A stretch of DNA of 64,000 nt from Erwinia sp. 198. GTDB lineage: Bacteria; Pseudomonadota; Gammaproteobacteria; Enterobacterales; Enterobacteriaceae. This document shows positions 1-10,896 of the stretch, one piece after another; position 1 is the first letter of the stretch, and each line of letters begins with the position of its first letter. The stretch is taken from NCBI RefSeq assembly GCF_003937915.1, contig NZ_RHUM01000003.1, positions 345,673 through 409,672 of the forward strand. Direction: 5' to 3'. The position numbers were made by a program, and so were the translations under genes. The notes under the pieces are model-generated. The model ran no database searches. It was not told the origin of the DNA and saw only the letters and a program-made list of their open reading frames with translations.

Positions 1-23
1 GCATTCTGTCAACTACCGTGATG

Positions 24-49
24 CCAGAGCGGAATACTTCCCGCTCTGG
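24..49. terminator. Inverted repeat upstream of yfbR
   Basis: A nine-base-pair stem (CCAGAGCGG / CCGCTCTGG) with a seven-base loop. It lies just before yfbR and probably ends a + strand gene lying left of the window (alaA in E. coli). No strong T-tract follows, so terminator activity is inferred. Confidence 0.5.
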
Positions 50-73
50 TCTTCAGGCACAGGAAACCGTCCG

Positions 74-670
74 ATGAATCAAAGTCATTTTTTCGCCCAT
101 CTCTCCCGCCTTAAACTCATCAACCGCTGGCCGCTGATGCGCAACGTGCGCACGGAAAACGTTTCCGAGCACAGCCTGCAGGTGGCGATGGTAGCCCATG
201 CGCTGGCGGTGATTAAAAATAAAAAATTCAACGGCAACCTTAACGCGGAACGGATCGCGCTGATGGCGATGTACCATGACGCCAGCGAAGTCCTGACGGG
301 CGATTTGCCAACGCCGGTAAAGTATTACAACGCCCAGATCGCCAACGAATACAAGAAGATTGAAAAGATAGCGCAGCAGAAGCTGGTGGAGATGCTGCCC
401 GACGATCTGCAGGATGCCTGGCGACCGCTGCTGGACGAGCAGCAGCGCAGCGAAGACGAGACGGCTATCGTCAAGCAGGCTGATGCGCTCTGCGCCTACC
501 TGAAATGTCTGGAAGAGCTGGCCGCCGGTAACCATGAGTTTCAGCTGGCGAAAGCCCGGCTGGAAAAGACCCTGACTCAAAGGCGTAGCCCGGAGATGGA
601 CTATTTTGTTGAGGTCTTCGTGCCGAGCTTTAGCCTGTCGCTGGATGAAATCAGCCAGCAATCGCTGTAG
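74..670 (+). CDS. yfbR: 5'-deoxynucleotidase YfbR
   Basis: HD-domain phosphohydrolase of 198 residues (E. coli YfbR has 199) that removes the 5' phosphate from deoxyribonucleoside monophosphates in the cytoplasm. It takes part in dCTP-derived dUMP salvage and pool balance. The metal-binding residues are visible: H33 in the SEHS stretch, H68-D69 in YHDA, and the later aspartate in KQADALC. The N-terminus matches E. coli from the first residue, and AGGAAA lies upstream of the ATG. It is transcribed towards yfbS and ends six bases from the stop of that convergent gene. Nothing in the sequence suggests damage. Identification is by near full-length similarity recalled from memory. Confidence 0.95.
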   Translation: MNQSHFFAHLSRLKLINRWPLMRNVRTENVSEHSLQVAMVAHALAVIKNKKFNGNLNAERIALMAMYHDASEVLTGDLPTPVKYYNAQIANEYKKIEKIAQQKLVEMLPDDLQDAWRPLLDEQQRSEDETAIVKQADALCAYLKCLEELAAGNHEFQLAKARLEKTLTQRRSPEMDYFVEVFVPSFSLSLDEISQQSL

Positions 671-676
671 CCGCGA

Positions 677-2506
677 TCAAAACGGGAAGAGCAGCGGCAC
701 CAGCAGCACGCTGACCATCATAATCAACAGCGTAAAAGGTACGCCCGTTTTGACAAAATCGCTGAAGCGATAGCCGCCCGGCCCCAGTACCAGCGTATTG
801 ACCGGACTGGAAACCGGCGTCATAAAGGCGCTGGAAGCCGCTACCGCGACAGTCATGGCGAAAGGATAAGGCGAAACGCCCATTTGATGCGCTGCGGCGA
901 CGCCAACCGGCGCCATCAGCACCGCCGTAGCGGTATTGGAGATAAACAGGCCGATAGTCGCGCAGAGAACAAACAGGCAGGTCAGCATAACGTGCGGCGT
1001 ATAGCCGCCGGCCAGATCCATCAATCCGTCGACAATCAGCGTTATTCCCCCGGTTTTTTGCAGCGCCAGCGCAAACGGCATCATGCCCACAATTAAAATA
1101 ATGCTCGGCCAGTGGATCGCCCGGTAGGCACTTTCCATATCAATGCAGCGAAATTTACCCATCAGCAAACAGGCAATGAGCGCCGCTATGGGATTGGGGA
1201 TTTCATTGGTGAGCATCATGGCGACCATCAGCGCCAGACAAAAAATGGCGTGCGGCGCCTGGCTGCTGGCGGGCGCGACGTCTTTAACCTCGGCAGGCAG
1301 GCTGAGCAACAGCACGTCCCGCTTTTGTAGCTGCAGCTGGGTGATTTTTTTCCAGTCGCCGATCACCAGCAAACAGTCCCCCAGCTCCAATGGCAGATCG
1401 CTCAGCACGCCTTCCAGCACCTCGCCGCGACGGCGGATGCCGATCACGCTCACGCCGTAACGCGTGCGGAACGAGCTTTCCCGCAGCGTTTTGCCCTGGA
1501 GTTCGGAATCGGGAAAAATCAGCACTTCCGCCATACCGACATCCTGCGCCCGATCGGAAAAATATTCGCCGCGCAGGATCATCGGTTCCAACCGATACTC
1601 GCTGCAAAATTCGCGGATATCAATATCGGCAGCGGACATATCGATCAGCAGCACGTCGCGGGCGCGAAACTGCGTCATGCCGGTCACCGGCACCATCACC
1701 CGTCGGAATTTACGCCAGCGCTCCAGCCCAACCACGTTAATGCCGTAGCGCTCGCGCAACCGTAAATCGTCCAGCGGCTCGCCAATAAGCGGCGAACCGG
1801 GGTGGACGGCCAGGCGGCGCGCTCTGCCGCTCAGCCTGTAATCCTTGATCAGATCGCGGAAAGTACGTTCCTGCCCTTTTCTGGCCTGTTTGTTTTCCGC
1901 CGCACCCAGCCAGAAACGCGCAACAAGCATATAACCGATGCCCAGCAGCAGGGCGGCCAGCCCGATCGGCGTGACGTCGAAGAAGCCGAACCCCGCCAGC
2001 CCTTCCCGTACCAGCTCGCTGTTGATCACCAGATTGGGCGCCGTCGCGACCAGAGTCAGCATGCCGCTGATCAGGCCGGCAAAGCTCAGCGGCATCATCA
2101 GCCTGCCCGGAGAACGGTTCATCTTCGCCGAGACGCTCATCACCACCGGGATAAAAATCGCCACCACGCCGGTTGAGCTCATAAAGGCGCCCAGACCGGC
2201 TACGGTCAGCATCAGCAAAGCCAGCATTTTCGCTTCGCTGCTGCCCGCCATTTTCATCAGCCAGTCGCCCATTCTCAGGGCCACGCCGGTACGAACCAGC
2301 CCTTCGCCAATCACAAACAGCGCCGCGATCAGCAGCACGTTAGCGTCGCTGAAGCCCATCGTAGCTTCCTGCAAGGTCAGCGTGCCGCTAAGCACAAAAA
2401 CGATAATTACCAGCAGCGCCACAACATCCATACGTACCTTGCCGCTGACAAACAGCGCGATCGCCATCGCCAGCAGGCTCAGCACCCAGATAAGCTCGTT
2501 ATTCAC
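677..2506 (-). CDS. yfbS: SLC13/DASS-family transporter YfbS
   Basis: Inner-membrane anion symporter-like protein of 609 residues, the same size class as E. coli YfbS. Two hydrophobic bundles (about residues 1-200 and 415-609) flank a soluble middle that holds two RCK_C/TrkA-C domains (about 210-295 and 300-385). The repeated segments SSTGVVAIF and SNTATAVLM are the paired family motifs that bind substrate and sodium. The substrate is unknown; the family moves dicarboxylates, sulfate or similar anions. The start codon is GTG at 2506; GGAAG lies just upstream, and the protein aligns with E. coli from this residue. The gene follows hxpA, from which it is separated by a terminator at 2550-2574, so it probably has its own promoter. 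Confidence 0.93.
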   Translation of the reverse strand: MNNELIWVLSLLAMAIALFVSGKVRMDVVALLVIIVFVLSGTLTLQEATMGFSDANVLLIAALFVIGEGLVRTGVALRMGDWLMKMAGSSEAKMLALLMLTVAGLGAFMSSTGVVAIFIPVVMSVSAKMNRSPGRLMMPLSFAGLISGMLTLVATAPNLVINSELVREGLAGFGFFDVTPIGLAALLLGIGYMLVARFWLGAAENKQARKGQERTFRDLIKDYRLSGRARRLAVHPGSPLIGEPLDDLRLRERYGINVVGLERWRKFRRVMVPVTGMTQFRARDVLLIDMSAADIDIREFCSEYRLEPMILRGEYFSDRAQDVGMAEVLIFPDSELQGKTLRESSFRTRYGVSVIGIRRRGEVLEGVLSDLPLELGDCLLVIGDWKKITQLQLQKRDVLLLSLPAEVKDVAPASSQAPHAIFCLALMVAMMLTNEIPNPIAALIACLLMGKFRCIDMESAYRAIHWPSIILIVGMMPFALALQKTGGITLIVDGLMDLAGGYTPHVMLTCLFVLCATIGLFISNTATAVLMAPVGVAAAHQMGVSPYPFAMTVAVAASSAFMTPVSSPVNTLVLGPGGYRFSDFVKTGVPFTLLIMMVSVLLVPLLFPF

Positions 2507-2549
2507 ATCCGCTTCCCGCTTATGAGCAAAACTGTCGGCAGGATGCCAT

Positions 2550-2574
2550 AAAAAAGCCCCGCAGATGCGGGGCT
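2550..2574 (-). terminator. Intrinsic terminator downstream of hxpA
   Basis: GCCCCGC and GCGGGGC pair around an AGAT loop, and on the minus strand the stem is followed by six Ts. It sits between the hxpA stop and the yfbS start and should separate the two transcripts. Confidence 0.85.
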
Positions 2575-2584
2575 AAATCATAAG

Positions 2585-3244
2585 TTAATGCTTTCGATGC
2601 ACGTCGATGGTGCCGTCACCGTTTTTATTGACGATCAGCTCTTCCAGTGAGCTGAGCTGCATGGCGACCTCTTCCAGGCGAGGTGAACCGGCAGGCGCGT
2701 TGACGGCAATCACATGGCTGCCCGCCGCGAGGCCGGAAAGGATACCCGCAGCGGCGTCTTCCACCACCACGCACTCTTCCGGCTCCAGCTCCAGCAGCTG
2801 GGCGCCCAGTAAATAGGCATCCGGGGCCGGTTTACCGTTTTGCACGCGTTCAGCGGTGACAAATATCTCCGGCTCCGGCAGGCCAGCCGCCTTACGCCGG
2901 GCAGAAGCAACGGGAACGGAGCCGGACGTAACGATAGCCCACGGAATATGCAGCTCGTTAAGCGTGGCGAGCAGTTCCTGCGCGCCCGGTAAAGCTACGA
3001 TGCCGTCGGTATCTTCCGCTTCGGTTTTTTCCAGCGCCAGAAATTCCTGCTGGATGGCTTCTTCAGACGCGCCGGCCATAAAATGACGCAGTGAGGTGAT
3101 AGCCTGCTTGCCGTGGATAAAATTCAGCACCTCATCCGCTGCGATGTTGTGCCGTGAGGCCCAGTTTACCCAGGCGCGTTCGACTACCGGTAGAGAGTCC
3201 ACCAGCGTGCCGTCCAAATCAAACAGAAAACCTTTACACTTCAC
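2585..3244 (-). CDS. hxpA: HAD sugar phosphatase HxpA (YfbT)
   Basis: Haloacid dehalogenase-like phosphatase of 219 residues (E. coli 216), active on small sugar phosphates such as mannitol-1-phosphate and related hexitol or hexose phosphates. The catalytic DxD motif is FDLDGT with nucleophile D9 and acid/base D11. A threonine/serine motif (VTSGS, near residue 108) and the C-terminal acidic pair in VVEDAAAG follow in family order. Translation starts at GTG (3244); AAGGA is seven bases upstream, and the ATG just before it runs straight into a stop. It lies 13 bases after yfbU on the same strand, so the two may be co-transcribed. Confidence 0.92.
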   Translation of the reverse strand: MKCKGFLFDLDGTLVDSLPVVERAWVNWASRHNIAADEVLNFIHGKQAITSLRHFMAGASEEAIQQEFLALEKTEAEDTDGIVALPGAQELLATLNELHIPWAIVTSGSVPVASARRKAAGLPEPEIFVTAERVQNGKPAPDAYLLGAQLLELEPEECVVVEDAAAGILSGLAAGSHVIAVNAPAGSPRLEEVAMQLSSLEELIVNKNGDGTIDVHRKH

Positions 3245-3257
3245 TACATGTTCCTTC

Positions 3258-3752
3258 TCAGGCGTTGATGATTTGCGCGATCTCGTTCGCGCTCAGATGA
3301 TACTGCCTTGGGCAAGTGTGCCACACGGCCAGCATCCGTTGATACTTTTCCCACATCGGCATCTGGGCGTTAAAGCCGTGGCTGCCTGCATCAAACTGAG
3401 TATAGCGGCCTTCAATCTGCACCATAAACCGCACGTAGCCAAGGAATCGCGCCTCGGTAGCAGCGTCAAATCCTAAAAACTGCAGACGGCGCGCTTCGAT
3501 TGCGCTGTGATCTTTCAGATTTGTCCAGGACACATGCAGCGCGTGGTGCATCTCCATAATATCAATCAGCGTACGGCAGACGGATTCCGGCAGCTCGCCG
3601 AATTCGCGATCCAGCTCGCGCATTTGCAGGCCATAGCCGCGTTCAACGATCGTTTGCAGACGACGATAGCGCTCAAGATTATCGGGATCCAACAGGCTCA
3701 TCAGCTTGTACTGGTTAGAAAGGATTAAACGCTGCGCATGGCTCATTTCCAT
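3258..3752 (-). CDS. yfbU: UPF0304 family protein YfbU
   Basis: Conserved cytoplasmic protein of 164 residues, exactly the E. coli length, with no settled biochemical role. The longer reading frame reaches 3827, but family similarity begins at [16 protein letters not shown], and AGGAG lies just upstream of the tandem ATGATG there, so the start is placed at 3752. The sequence is mostly alpha-helical, with the conserved blocks [17 protein letters not shown] and [16 protein letters not shown]. It probably shares a transcript with hxpA. The 140-base gap to yfbV contains a long hairpin. Confidence 0.93.
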   Translation of the reverse strand: MEMSHAQRLILSNQYKLMSLLDPDNLERYRRLQTIVERGYGLQMRELDREFGELPESVCRTLIDIMEMHHALHVSWTNLKDHSAIEARRLQFLGFDAATEARFLGYVRFMVQIEGRYTQFDAGSHGFNAQMPMWEKYQRMLAVWHTCPRQYHLSANEIAQIINA

Positions 3753-3857
3753 CATCAACTCCTGGTGACACGGTGGACAAAATGAAAGGATGGCGCAAGG
3801 ATCGCATAACGCGCTGTGGCGAGGCACAGCAAACCGCTACTTCTTTGATGCAGGGCA

Positions 3858-3885
3858 GTTTTTCGCCGCTGCGGCGGCGAAAAAC
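3858..3885. repeat. Long perfect inverted repeat between yfbV and yfbU
   Basis: A 12-base-pair perfect stem (GTTTTTCGCCGC and its complement) with a four-base loop, lying 7 bases after the yfbV stop. Neither strand ends in a clean T-tract, so it may stabilise the yfbV mRNA end or act as an imperfect terminator. Confidence 0.6.
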
Positions 3886-3892
3886 GCAGAAC

Positions 3893-4345
3893 TCAGAGAT
3901 CGTCGAGGAAAGTTTTATCCAGCTGACCGAAAGCGCGTTTCAGCACGTCGGCGAGCGCCTGGTATGTAGGTTTGCCTTCTACAGGCGCCAGCGCCTGGCC
4001 CGCGGCCTGAAGTTTTTCGCGCACTTCGTGAAACCAGCTCAGCAGGGCGGGCGGCAGCGGCGTGGCGGAACGTTTGCCCAGCCACCACAGACCCTGCATC
4101 GGCAGGCTACAGGCGAACAGCGCGGTGGCGACGGCAGGCCCAAGCTGGCCCCCCAACGCGATCTGCCAGGTCATGGCGAAGACAGCCAGCGGCGGCATAA
4201 AACGGATGCCGAATCGCGTCGCCGTAGTGACTCTGTTTTCCGGAAACAGAGGGGCAAGACGCTTGTCGGCTGGCCACGTCTTCATATAATGCTGCCCGTT
4301 CTGAAACAGCTTGACCCAACCGACAGTGCCGGATTCATTTGCCAT
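3893..4345 (-). CDS. yfbV: UPF0208 membrane protein YfbV
   Basis: Small inner-membrane protein of 150 residues (E. coli 151). Two hydrophobic helices at about residues 47-65 and 72-90 carry the highly conserved block [18 protein letters not shown], and the soluble tail ends in LDKTFLDDL. In E. coli the protein is linked to insulation of the Ter macrodomain; that role is known for the family member and not shown here. The frame is open to 4363, but similarity begins near MANESG and GAGG lies six bases before the ATG at 4345. The gene is divergent from ackA across 332 bases. Confidence 0.92.
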   Translation of the reverse strand: MANESGTVGWVKLFQNGQHYMKTWPADKRLAPLFPENRVTTATRFGIRFMPPLAVFAMTWQIALGGQLGPAVATALFACSLPMQGLWWLGKRSATPLPPALLSWFHEVREKLQAAGQALAPVEGKPTYQALADVLKRAFGQLDKTFLDDL

Positions 4346-4677
4346 GGTTGACCTCAACTTCACGGATAAAAATTAAACAAAAAATACCACGTAACAACTT
4401 TACCTTACAGCCTTCAAAAAATTTTGTCTTTACAAGGCACTCTGGTTATCCTGTGCGCGCTTGTTGAATGGCTGTTACATGCTTGCTGCGATTCTGCTGA
4501 GCTAACACGGGTCGGCCCGCACAAATTCAAAAAATCTTTGGGTTTTTATGAAATTTTTTTGCTTTCGGACAAATTATGCCGACAGCATGATGTTCATCAT
4601 AATGTACCAGCTTTCATGCGCTACGCTGATAGTCTGATTGAGTTTTTTTTCGCCACCCTCAACCAATAGGACCTACC
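4346..4677. promoter_or_regulatory. yfbV-ackA divergent intergenic region
   Basis: This 332-base AT-rich stretch must hold the promoters of yfbV (-) and ackA (+). AGGA lies six bases before the ackA ATG. I see no confident operator; an 81-codon frame inside it has no family likeness and is rejected. Confidence 0.6.
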
Positions 4678-5880
4678 ATGTCGAGTAAGTTAGTTCTGGT
4701 TTTGAACTGCGGTAGCTCTTCGTTAAAATTCGCCATTCTTGATCCCGCAAACGGCGACGAATATCTTTCCGGTTTAGCCGAATGTTTCCACCTGCCCGAA
4801 GCGCGCATCAAGTGGAAACTGGAAGGCGAAAAACAGGAAGCGGCCCTGGGCGCTGGCGCAGCTCACAGTGAAGCTCTTAACTTTATCGTTAAAACTATTC
4901 TGGCACAAAAACCAGCGCTGTCTGCACAAATTACTGCAATAGGTCACCGTATCGTGCACGGCGGCGAAAAGCTGACCCAGTCCGTGGTGATTGATCAGGA
5001 CGTTGTTCAGGGTATTAAAGACGCCTCTTCTTTTGCACCGTTGCATAATCCGGCGCATCTGATCGGTATCGACGAAGCGATGAAAAACTTTCCGCATCTT
5101 TCCGATAAAAACGTGGCGGTGTTCGATACCGCGTTTCATCAAAGCATGCCGGAAGAGTCTTACCTGTATGCCCTGCCTTATCACCTATATAAGGAACACG
5201 GCGTGCGCCGCTACGGCGCTCACGGTACCAGCCACTACTACGTCACGCACGAAGCGGCCAAAGCGCTTAACAAACCGCTGCATGAACTCAACGTCATTAC
5301 CTGTCATCTGGGCAACGGCGGTTCCGTCAGCGCAATTCGTAACGGCGAGTGCGTGGACACTTCTATGGGCCTGACGCCGCTGGAAGGCCTGGTAATGGGC
5401 ACCCGTTCCGGCGATATCGATCCGGCGATTGTGTTTTTCCTGCACGACACGCTGGGTATGAGCGTTGACGCCATCAACAAAATGCTGACCAAAGAGTCCG
5501 GGCTGCTTGGACTGACTGGCGTGACCAGCGACTGCCGCTACGTGGAAGAAAACTACACCACCAAAGAAGATGCAAGGCGCGCGATGGACGTTTATTGCCA
5601 TCGCCTTGCCAAATACATCGGCTCCTATACGGCGCTGATGGAAGGCAGGCTGGACGCGGTTATCTTTACCGGCGGCATTGGCGAAAACGCCGCGATGGTG
5701 CGCGAGTTGACGCTAAACAAACTGACCCTGCTCGGTTTTGAACCCGATAGTGAGCGTAATCTGGCCGCTCGCTTCGGCAAAGCGGGTTTTATCAATAAAG
5801 AAGGCACCCGACCTGCTATTGTCATCCCGACTAACGAAGAGCTGGTGATTGCGCAGGACGCCAGCCGCTTAACCGCTTAA
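4678..5880 (+). CDS. ackA: Acetate kinase AckA
   Basis: Acetate kinase of 400 residues, the E. coli length. It interconverts acetyl phosphate plus ADP with acetate plus ATP, giving substrate-level ATP during overflow or fermentative growth. The N-terminal phosphate-binding motif [10 protein letters not shown], the HRIVHGG substrate-site segment, the DTAFHQSMP block with the catalytic aspartate, the phosphate motif [10 protein letters not shown] and the adenosine-site segment FTGGIGENA are present in order. It is followed at 123 bases by pta, with a hairpin between them, the usual ackA-pta unit. Expression from an upstream promoter plus a separate pta signal is likely, as in E. coli. Confidence 0.97.
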   Translation: MSSKLVLVLNCGSSSLKFAILDPANGDEYLSGLAECFHLPEARIKWKLEGEKQEAALGAGAAHSEALNFIVKTILAQKPALSAQITAIGHRIVHGGEKLTQSVVIDQDVVQGIKDASSFAPLHNPAHLIGIDEAMKNFPHLSDKNVAVFDTAFHQSMPEESYLYALPYHLYKEHGVRRYGAHGTSHYYVTHEAAKALNKPLHELNVITCHLGNGGSVSAIRNGECVDTSMGLTPLEGLVMGTRSGDIDPAIVFFLHDTLGMSVDAINKMLTKESGLLGLTGVTSDCRYVEENYTTKEDARRAMDVYCHRLAKYIGSYTALMEGRLDAVIFTGGIGENAAMVRELTLNKLTLLGFEPDSERNLAARFGKAGFINKEGTRPAIVIPTNEELVIAQDASRLTA

Positions 5881-5885
5881 GTGCA

Positions 5886-5909
5886 CACCGTCAGCTCAGG
5901 CTGACGGTG
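5886..5909 (+). terminator. Hairpin between ackA and pta
   Basis: A ten-base-pair stem (CACCGTCAGC / GCTGACGGTG) with a TCAG loop immediately after the ackA stop, followed only by CTGTTT. It probably acts as a partial terminator or mRNA stabiliser that sets the ackA/pta ratio. Confidence 0.65.
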
Positions 5910-6002
5910 CTGTTTCAGACATCAGGAAACCCACCGCCGCTGTTTTTTCGGCAGTTATCGCTAAAGCACCGGCATAACGGGTCTAATTATGAGAGGTTTA
6001 CC

Positions 6003-8147
6003 TTGTCTCGTACCATCATGCTCATCCCTACCGGCACCAGCGTCGGTCTTACCAGCGTCAGCCTGGGCGTTATCCGCGCGATGGAGCGTAAAGGCGTCCG
6101 TCTCAGCGTGTTTAAACCTATTGCCCAACCGCGTACCGGCGGCGATTCGCTTGACCAGACCACGCTGATTATCCGTAAAAACTCTGCTATTCCCGCAGCC
6201 GAACCGCTGCAGATGAGCCGCGTGGAATCGCTGCTCGGCGCTAATCAGCAGGACGTGCTGATGGAAGAGATCATCGCGCGCTACCACGAGAATACCAGTG
6301 ATGCAGAAGTGGTGCTGGTGGAAGGCCTGGTGCCGACGCGCAAGCACCAGTTCGCTACGGCGCTGAACTATGAGATCGCCAAAACGCTGAACGCGGAGAT
6401 CGTTTTTGTGATGTCGCCCGGCAACGATTCGCCGGAAGCGCTACAGGAGCGTATAAAGCTGACGCGTAGCAGCTTCGGCGGCAGCAAAAATAAAAACATC
6501 ACGGGCGTGATCGTTAATAAGCTGAACGCGCCCGTTGATGAACAGGGCCGTACCCGTCCCGACCTTTCCGAAATTTTTGATGATTCCACCAAGGCCAGCA
6601 TTGCCAATATCGATCCACAACAGCTGGCCGTCAACAGCCCGCTGCCGGTACTGGGCTGCGTGCCGTGGAGCTTCGATCTGATAGCTACCCGCGCTATCGA
6701 TATGTGCCGCCATCTTAATGCACAGATTATTAACGAAGGCGATATTGCCACGCGCCGCGTGAAGTCGGTGACGTTCTGCGCCCGCAGCCTGCCGCATATG
6801 CTGGAGCATTTTCGTCCCGGCTCGCTGCTGGTGACCTCCGCCGACCGTCCTGATGTGCTGGTGGCTGCCTGCCTGGCGGCAATGAACGGCGTGGAGATCG
6901 GCGCTATCCTGCTGACCGGCGGCTATCAGATCGATGCGCCTATCCAGCGCCTGTGCGAACGCGCCTTCGCCACCGGCCTGCCGGTGTTTATGGTGAAAAC
7001 CAATACTTGGCAGACCTCGCTGAGCCTGCAAAGCTTTAACCTGGAAGTGCCCAGCGACGATACCCAACGCGTTGAGCGGGTGCAGGAATACGTGGCCAGC
7101 CATATCAGCGCCGACTGGATTGACTCGCTGACCGCCGCCTCCGAGCGTAGCCGCCGCCTGTCGCCGCCGGCCTTCCGCTATCAGCTGACCGAGCTGGCCC
7201 GCCATGCCCGTAAGCGCATCGTTCTGCCGGAAGGCGACGAGCCGCGCACCGTTAAGGCGGCCGCTATCTGCGCCGAACGCGGCATCGCTACCTGCGTGCT
7301 GCTGGGTAATCCGGATGAGATCCAGCGCGTGGCCGCGGCTCAGGGCGTCGAGCTGGGTAAAGGCATCGAAATCGTCGATCCACAGCAGGTGCGGGAAAAC
7401 TATGTGCCTCGTCTGGTGGAGCTGCGTAAAAACAAAGGCATGACCGAGGTTGTGGCGCAGGAGCAGCTGGAAGACAACGTGATGCTGGGCACCATGATGC
7501 TGGAAAGCAGCGAGGTGGACGGCCTGGTTTCCGGCGCGGTGCACACCACGGCCAATACCATTCGTCCGCCGTTACAGCTGATTAAAACCGCGCCGGGCAG
7601 CTCGCTGGTTTCTTCGGTGTTCTTTATGCTGCTGCCGGAACAGGTGCTGGTGTATGGCGACTGCGCCATTAACCCGGATCCGAATCCGGAGCAGCTGGCT
7701 GAAATCGCCATCCAGTCCGCAGATTCCGCTACCGCTTTCGGCATAGAGCCGCGCGTGGCGATGATCTCCTACTCGACCGGTAACTCTGGCGCGGGCAGCG
7801 ACGTGGAAAAAGTGCGCGAAGCTACGCGCATCGCCAAAGAGAAACGCCCGGATCTGGTGATCGACGGCCCGTTGCAGTACGACGCTGCGATTATGGCCGA
7901 TGTCGCCAAATCTAAAGCGCCGGATTCACCGGTCGCCGGTCGCGCCACCGTATTTATCTTCCCGGATCTCAACACCGGTAATACCACCTATAAAGCCGTA
8001 CAGCGCTCTGCCGATCTTATTTCCATCGGGCCGATGCTGCAAGGTATGCGCAAGCCGGTTAACGATCTGTCGCGCGGCGCGTTAGTAGACGATATTGTTT
8101 ATACTATCGCCCTGACCGCCATTCAGGCTAAACAGGCCGAAGGTTAA
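6003..8147 (+). CDS. pta: Phosphate acetyltransferase Pta
   Basis: Long-form phosphotransacetylase of 714 residues, identical in length to E. coli Pta. It converts acetyl-CoA plus phosphate to acetyl phosphate plus CoA, feeding AckA. An N-terminal P-loop-like dethiobiotin-synthetase-type domain (about 1-220), a DRTGG domain (about 225-335) and the C-terminal catalytic PTA_PTB domain (about 390-711) are recognisable, the last with [12 protein letters not shown] and [14 protein letters not shown]. The frame is open from 5907, but similarity begins at the TTG codon at 6003, which is preceded by GAGAGG at ideal spacing. The E. coli gene also uses a non-ATG start. A strong terminator follows at 8164-8191. 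Confidence 0.96.
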   Translation: MSRTIMLIPTGTSVGLTSVSLGVIRAMERKGVRLSVFKPIAQPRTGGDSLDQTTLIIRKNSAIPAAEPLQMSRVESLLGANQQDVLMEEIIARYHENTSDAEVVLVEGLVPTRKHQFATALNYEIAKTLNAEIVFVMSPGNDSPEALQERIKLTRSSFGGSKNKNITGVIVNKLNAPVDEQGRTRPDLSEIFDDSTKASIANIDPQQLAVNSPLPVLGCVPWSFDLIATRAIDMCRHLNAQIINEGDIATRRVKSVTFCARSLPHMLEHFRPGSLLVTSADRPDVLVAACLAAMNGVEIGAILLTGGYQIDAPIQRLCERAFATGLPVFMVKTNTWQTSLSLQSFNLEVPSDDTQRVERVQEYVASHISADWIDSLTAASERSRRLSPPAFRYQLTELARHARKRIVLPEGDEPRTVKAAAICAERGIATCVLLGNPDEIQRVAAAQGVELGKGIEIVDPQQVRENYVPRLVELRKNKGMTEVVAQEQLEDNVMLGTMMLESSEVDGLVSGAVHTTANTIRPPLQLIKTAPGSSLVSSVFFMLLPEQVLVYGDCAINPDPNPEQLAEIAIQSADSATAFGIEPRVAMISYSTGNSGAGSDVEKVREATRIAKEKRPDLVIDGPLQYDAAIMADVAKSKAPDSPVAGRATVFIFPDLNTGNTTYKAVQRSADLISIGPMLQGMRKPVNDLSRGALVDDIVYTIALTAIQAKQAEG

Positions 8148-8163
8148 TACGCACTTTAAATTG

Positions 8164-8191
8164 AAGCGGATCGAAAGGTCCGCTTTTTTTT
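8164..8191 (+). terminator. Intrinsic terminator after pta
   Basis: An eight-base-pair stem (AGCGGATC / GGTCCGCT, with two G:T-type pairs) with a GAAA tetraloop, followed by eight Ts. It ends the ackA-pta transcript. Confidence 0.9.
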
Positions 8192-8436
8192 GCACAAATA
8201 AAAAAGTCATTACGGCGAAATACCCTTACCTCCGCTATTTTTCCTCGTCCTGAAAAATTCATTTTTACGCAAAGAAAAAAAAGTAAAGTCACTGATATAT
8301 AAAATAAAAATTCAGGATAAAATTATTCCTGGTAGAATTCAGGTTCCGGTGCCAGGCTTATCATGGCAAGAGACAGAGTCTTTTTGATAATAATGTCTTC
8401 AGGAACAACACCTATATCAGGCAAGGGAGTTCTCTC

Positions 8437-9435
8437 ATGAGCGATCACCAAGTTCATCCGGTTTACAATGAAGTAAATAGCGGCATTCCGCTAAAGCGTA
8501 TTTCATGGAGTGCTATTTTCGCAGGCGTGATCCTTTCCGTGGTTATTTATTTGCTGCTAACCATTCTGGGTACGGCAATTGGCGCGACCACGGTCGATCC
8601 GTTAAAAGAACAAAATCCGCTTGAAGGCCTGGGTACGGGCGCCACTATCTGGACAGGGCTGAGCATGCTGATCTCTGTCGGTGCGGGCGCCTATATCACC
8701 GGCCGTCTGGCACAGCGTGAAGGCGCGCTGCACGGATTACTGATGTGGGCCGTAAACACACTGGTTTGCGTATGGCTGTTCGCCGTTGTGCTTAGCAGCG
8801 CCGTTAGCGGGACCGCCAGCGTGATTGGCTCCGGCTTTAACATGCTGGGCAACGGTATTTCCAGCATGGCGCCTTCTGTAGGACAGAACATCAAGCAGAA
8901 GCTGCAGGAAAACAATATTGACCTGAATAATTTGCAAAACGAGCTGGAAACCACGCTGCGTCAGACCGGCAAGCCAGAGCTGCAGCCGGAAAAACTGCAG
9001 CAGGACGCCAACAAAGAAGCTGATACCGCGCAAAATCAGGCTGAGGATACTGCCAAAGATCAGCAGAATGCCGATACCGATTTAGCCAGCTGGTTCTCAG
9101 GCGTCGTGCAGCGTAACCAGGCTACCCTTCAGGCTGCCGACGTTGACGCGCTGAAAAATATCGTTAAAGCCCGTACCGGTAAGAGCGATCAGGAAGTCGA
9201 TCAGATCGTTGCTCAGACGCAACAGAGCTACGAGCAGGCTTACCAGAAATATCAGGAACTGAAAAAACAAGCGGAGCAGAAAGCGCGTGAAGCCGGTGAA
9301 AAAGCCGCCGCCGCTACGGCTAAAGCCAGCTGGATCGCCCTGATCACGCTGCTGGTGGAAGCCGCGATCGCAGGTTGGATGGGTATGCTGGGTCGTAAAA
9401 CGCAGCCCCGCCTGGCCGTACGCGAAACTCGCTAA
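8437..9435 (+). CDS. Uncharacterised membrane protein with long polar coil region
   Basis: Protein of 332 residues that I cannot assign to a named function; it resembles proteins labelled only as membrane or YrzE/CAP-Gly-like in enteric genomes. Predicted layout: helices at about residues 22-50, 66-88 and 95-135, then about 150 polar residues rich in Gln, Glu, Lys, Ala and Asp (about 145-295) with heptad-like spacing, then one further helix at about 298-322. The soluble coil would sit between membrane anchors. GGGAG lies seven bases before the ATG. The gene stands alone between pta and yfcD, the place of yfcC in E. coli, with a terminator on each side. The 245 bases upstream are AT-rich and likely hold its promoter. 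Confidence 0.8.
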   Translation: MSDHQVHPVYNEVNSGIPLKRISWSAIFAGVILSVVIYLLLTILGTAIGATTVDPLKEQNPLEGLGTGATIWTGLSMLISVGAGAYITGRLAQREGALHGLLMWAVNTLVCVWLFAVVLSSAVSGTASVIGSGFNMLGNGISSMAPSVGQNIKQKLQENNIDLNNLQNELETTLRQTGKPELQPEKLQQDANKEADTAQNQAEDTAKDQQNADTDLASWFSGVVQRNQATLQAADVDALKNIVKARTGKSDQEVDQIVAQTQQSYEQAYQKYQELKKQAEQKAREAGEKAAAATAKASWIALITLLVEAAIAGWMGMLGRKTQPRLAVRETR

Positions 9436-9446
9436 TCACCAGTGCT

Positions 9447-9475
9447 AAAAAGGCCGCTTATGCGGCCTTTTTTTT
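9447..9475. terminator. Bidirectional terminator
   Basis: AAGGCCGC and GCGGCCTT pair around a TTAT loop, with As on one side and eight Ts on the other. It serves the + strand membrane-protein gene and the convergent yfcD. Confidence 0.88.
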
Positions 9476-9992
9476 AGCGATTCTGCTCACCGTTGCGGCT
9501 CAGCCACAGCGACAGCGCTTTTAGCGAATCATCTGTAAACTCGTCGCAGCGACCAGTGATCTCTTCCGGCGTCATCCAGAATATCTCTTCAACCTCTTCT
9601 TCCTGCATTGCAAACGGGCCGTGAGACACGCAGCTAAACAGGCCGCCCCACACGCGACAGTGCTGGTCTTCATAATAAAACAGACCATGTTCCGCAAAAG
9701 GCACAGCGGCAATGCCCAGCTCTTCTTCTGCTTCCCGACGCGCCGACTCCAGCATCTCTTCGCCGCTCTGCACTACGCCGCCAGCGGTTGCATCCAGCAT
9801 TCCCGGCATAAAGTCTTTGTTCTGCGTCCGACGCTGCACCAGGATCTTGCCGGCGCCGTTATGCACCACAATATAAGTAGCGCGATGACGTAAACATTGC
9901 GCCCGCATCTGCGCCCGGCTGGACTTCGCGATTACCTCGTTATCTTCATTAACGATATCCACCCACTCCGTGCCGCTGTCTTGCTCCACCAT
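9474..9992 (-). CDS. yfcD: Nudix hydrolase YfcD
   Basis: Nudix-family pyrophosphohydrolase of 172 residues (E. coli YfcD 180) with isopentenyl-diphosphate-isomerase-like architecture; the natural substrate is unsettled. The Nudix box runs from GGVVQSGEE to REAEEELGI (about residues 77-99), and the metal-binding glutamates REAEEE are intact. Conserved flanks [16 protein letters not shown] and [11 protein letters not shown] match the family. The frame is open to a TTG at 9998, but AGGG sits six bases before the ATG at 9992, so that start is chosen. It follows yfcF on the same strand with only a possible 28-residue ORF between them. E. coli yfcE, which separates them there, is absent. Confidence 0.92.
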   Translation of the reverse strand: MVEQDSGTEWVDIVNEDNEVIAKSSRAQMRAQCLRHRATYIVVHNGAGKILVQRRTQNKDFMPGMLDATAGGVVQSGEEMLESARREAEEELGIAAVPFAEHGLFYYEDQHCRVWGGLFSCVSHGPFAMQEEEVEEIFWMTPEEITGRCDEFTDDSLKALSLWLSRNGEQNR

Positions 9993-10001
9993 CCCCAACC
10001 C

Positions 10002-10855
<854 letters not shown>

Positions 10856-10896
10856 CTAAGCTTATGGCATTGACGACACCCTTTGAGGAGAAAAAA

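Noticed and set aside
1..73. Possible 3' end of alaA at the window start
   Set aside because: None of the three + strand frames in the first 20-60 bases matches a recognisable AlaA C-terminus, so only the hairpin is reported.
4424..4669. 81-codon frame upstream of ackA
   Set aside because: No similarity that I recognise; AT-rich, low-complexity translation that overlaps the expected ackA promoter and leader.
5907..6002. N-terminal extension of Pta by 32 residues
   Set aside because: The extra residues have no family likeness and include the ackA-pta leader; the TTG at 6003 has a strong ribosome site and gives the exact family length.
6441..7544. 367-codon open frame on the minus strand
   Set aside because: It is a shadow of pta, with no ribosome site of note and no recognisable domain.
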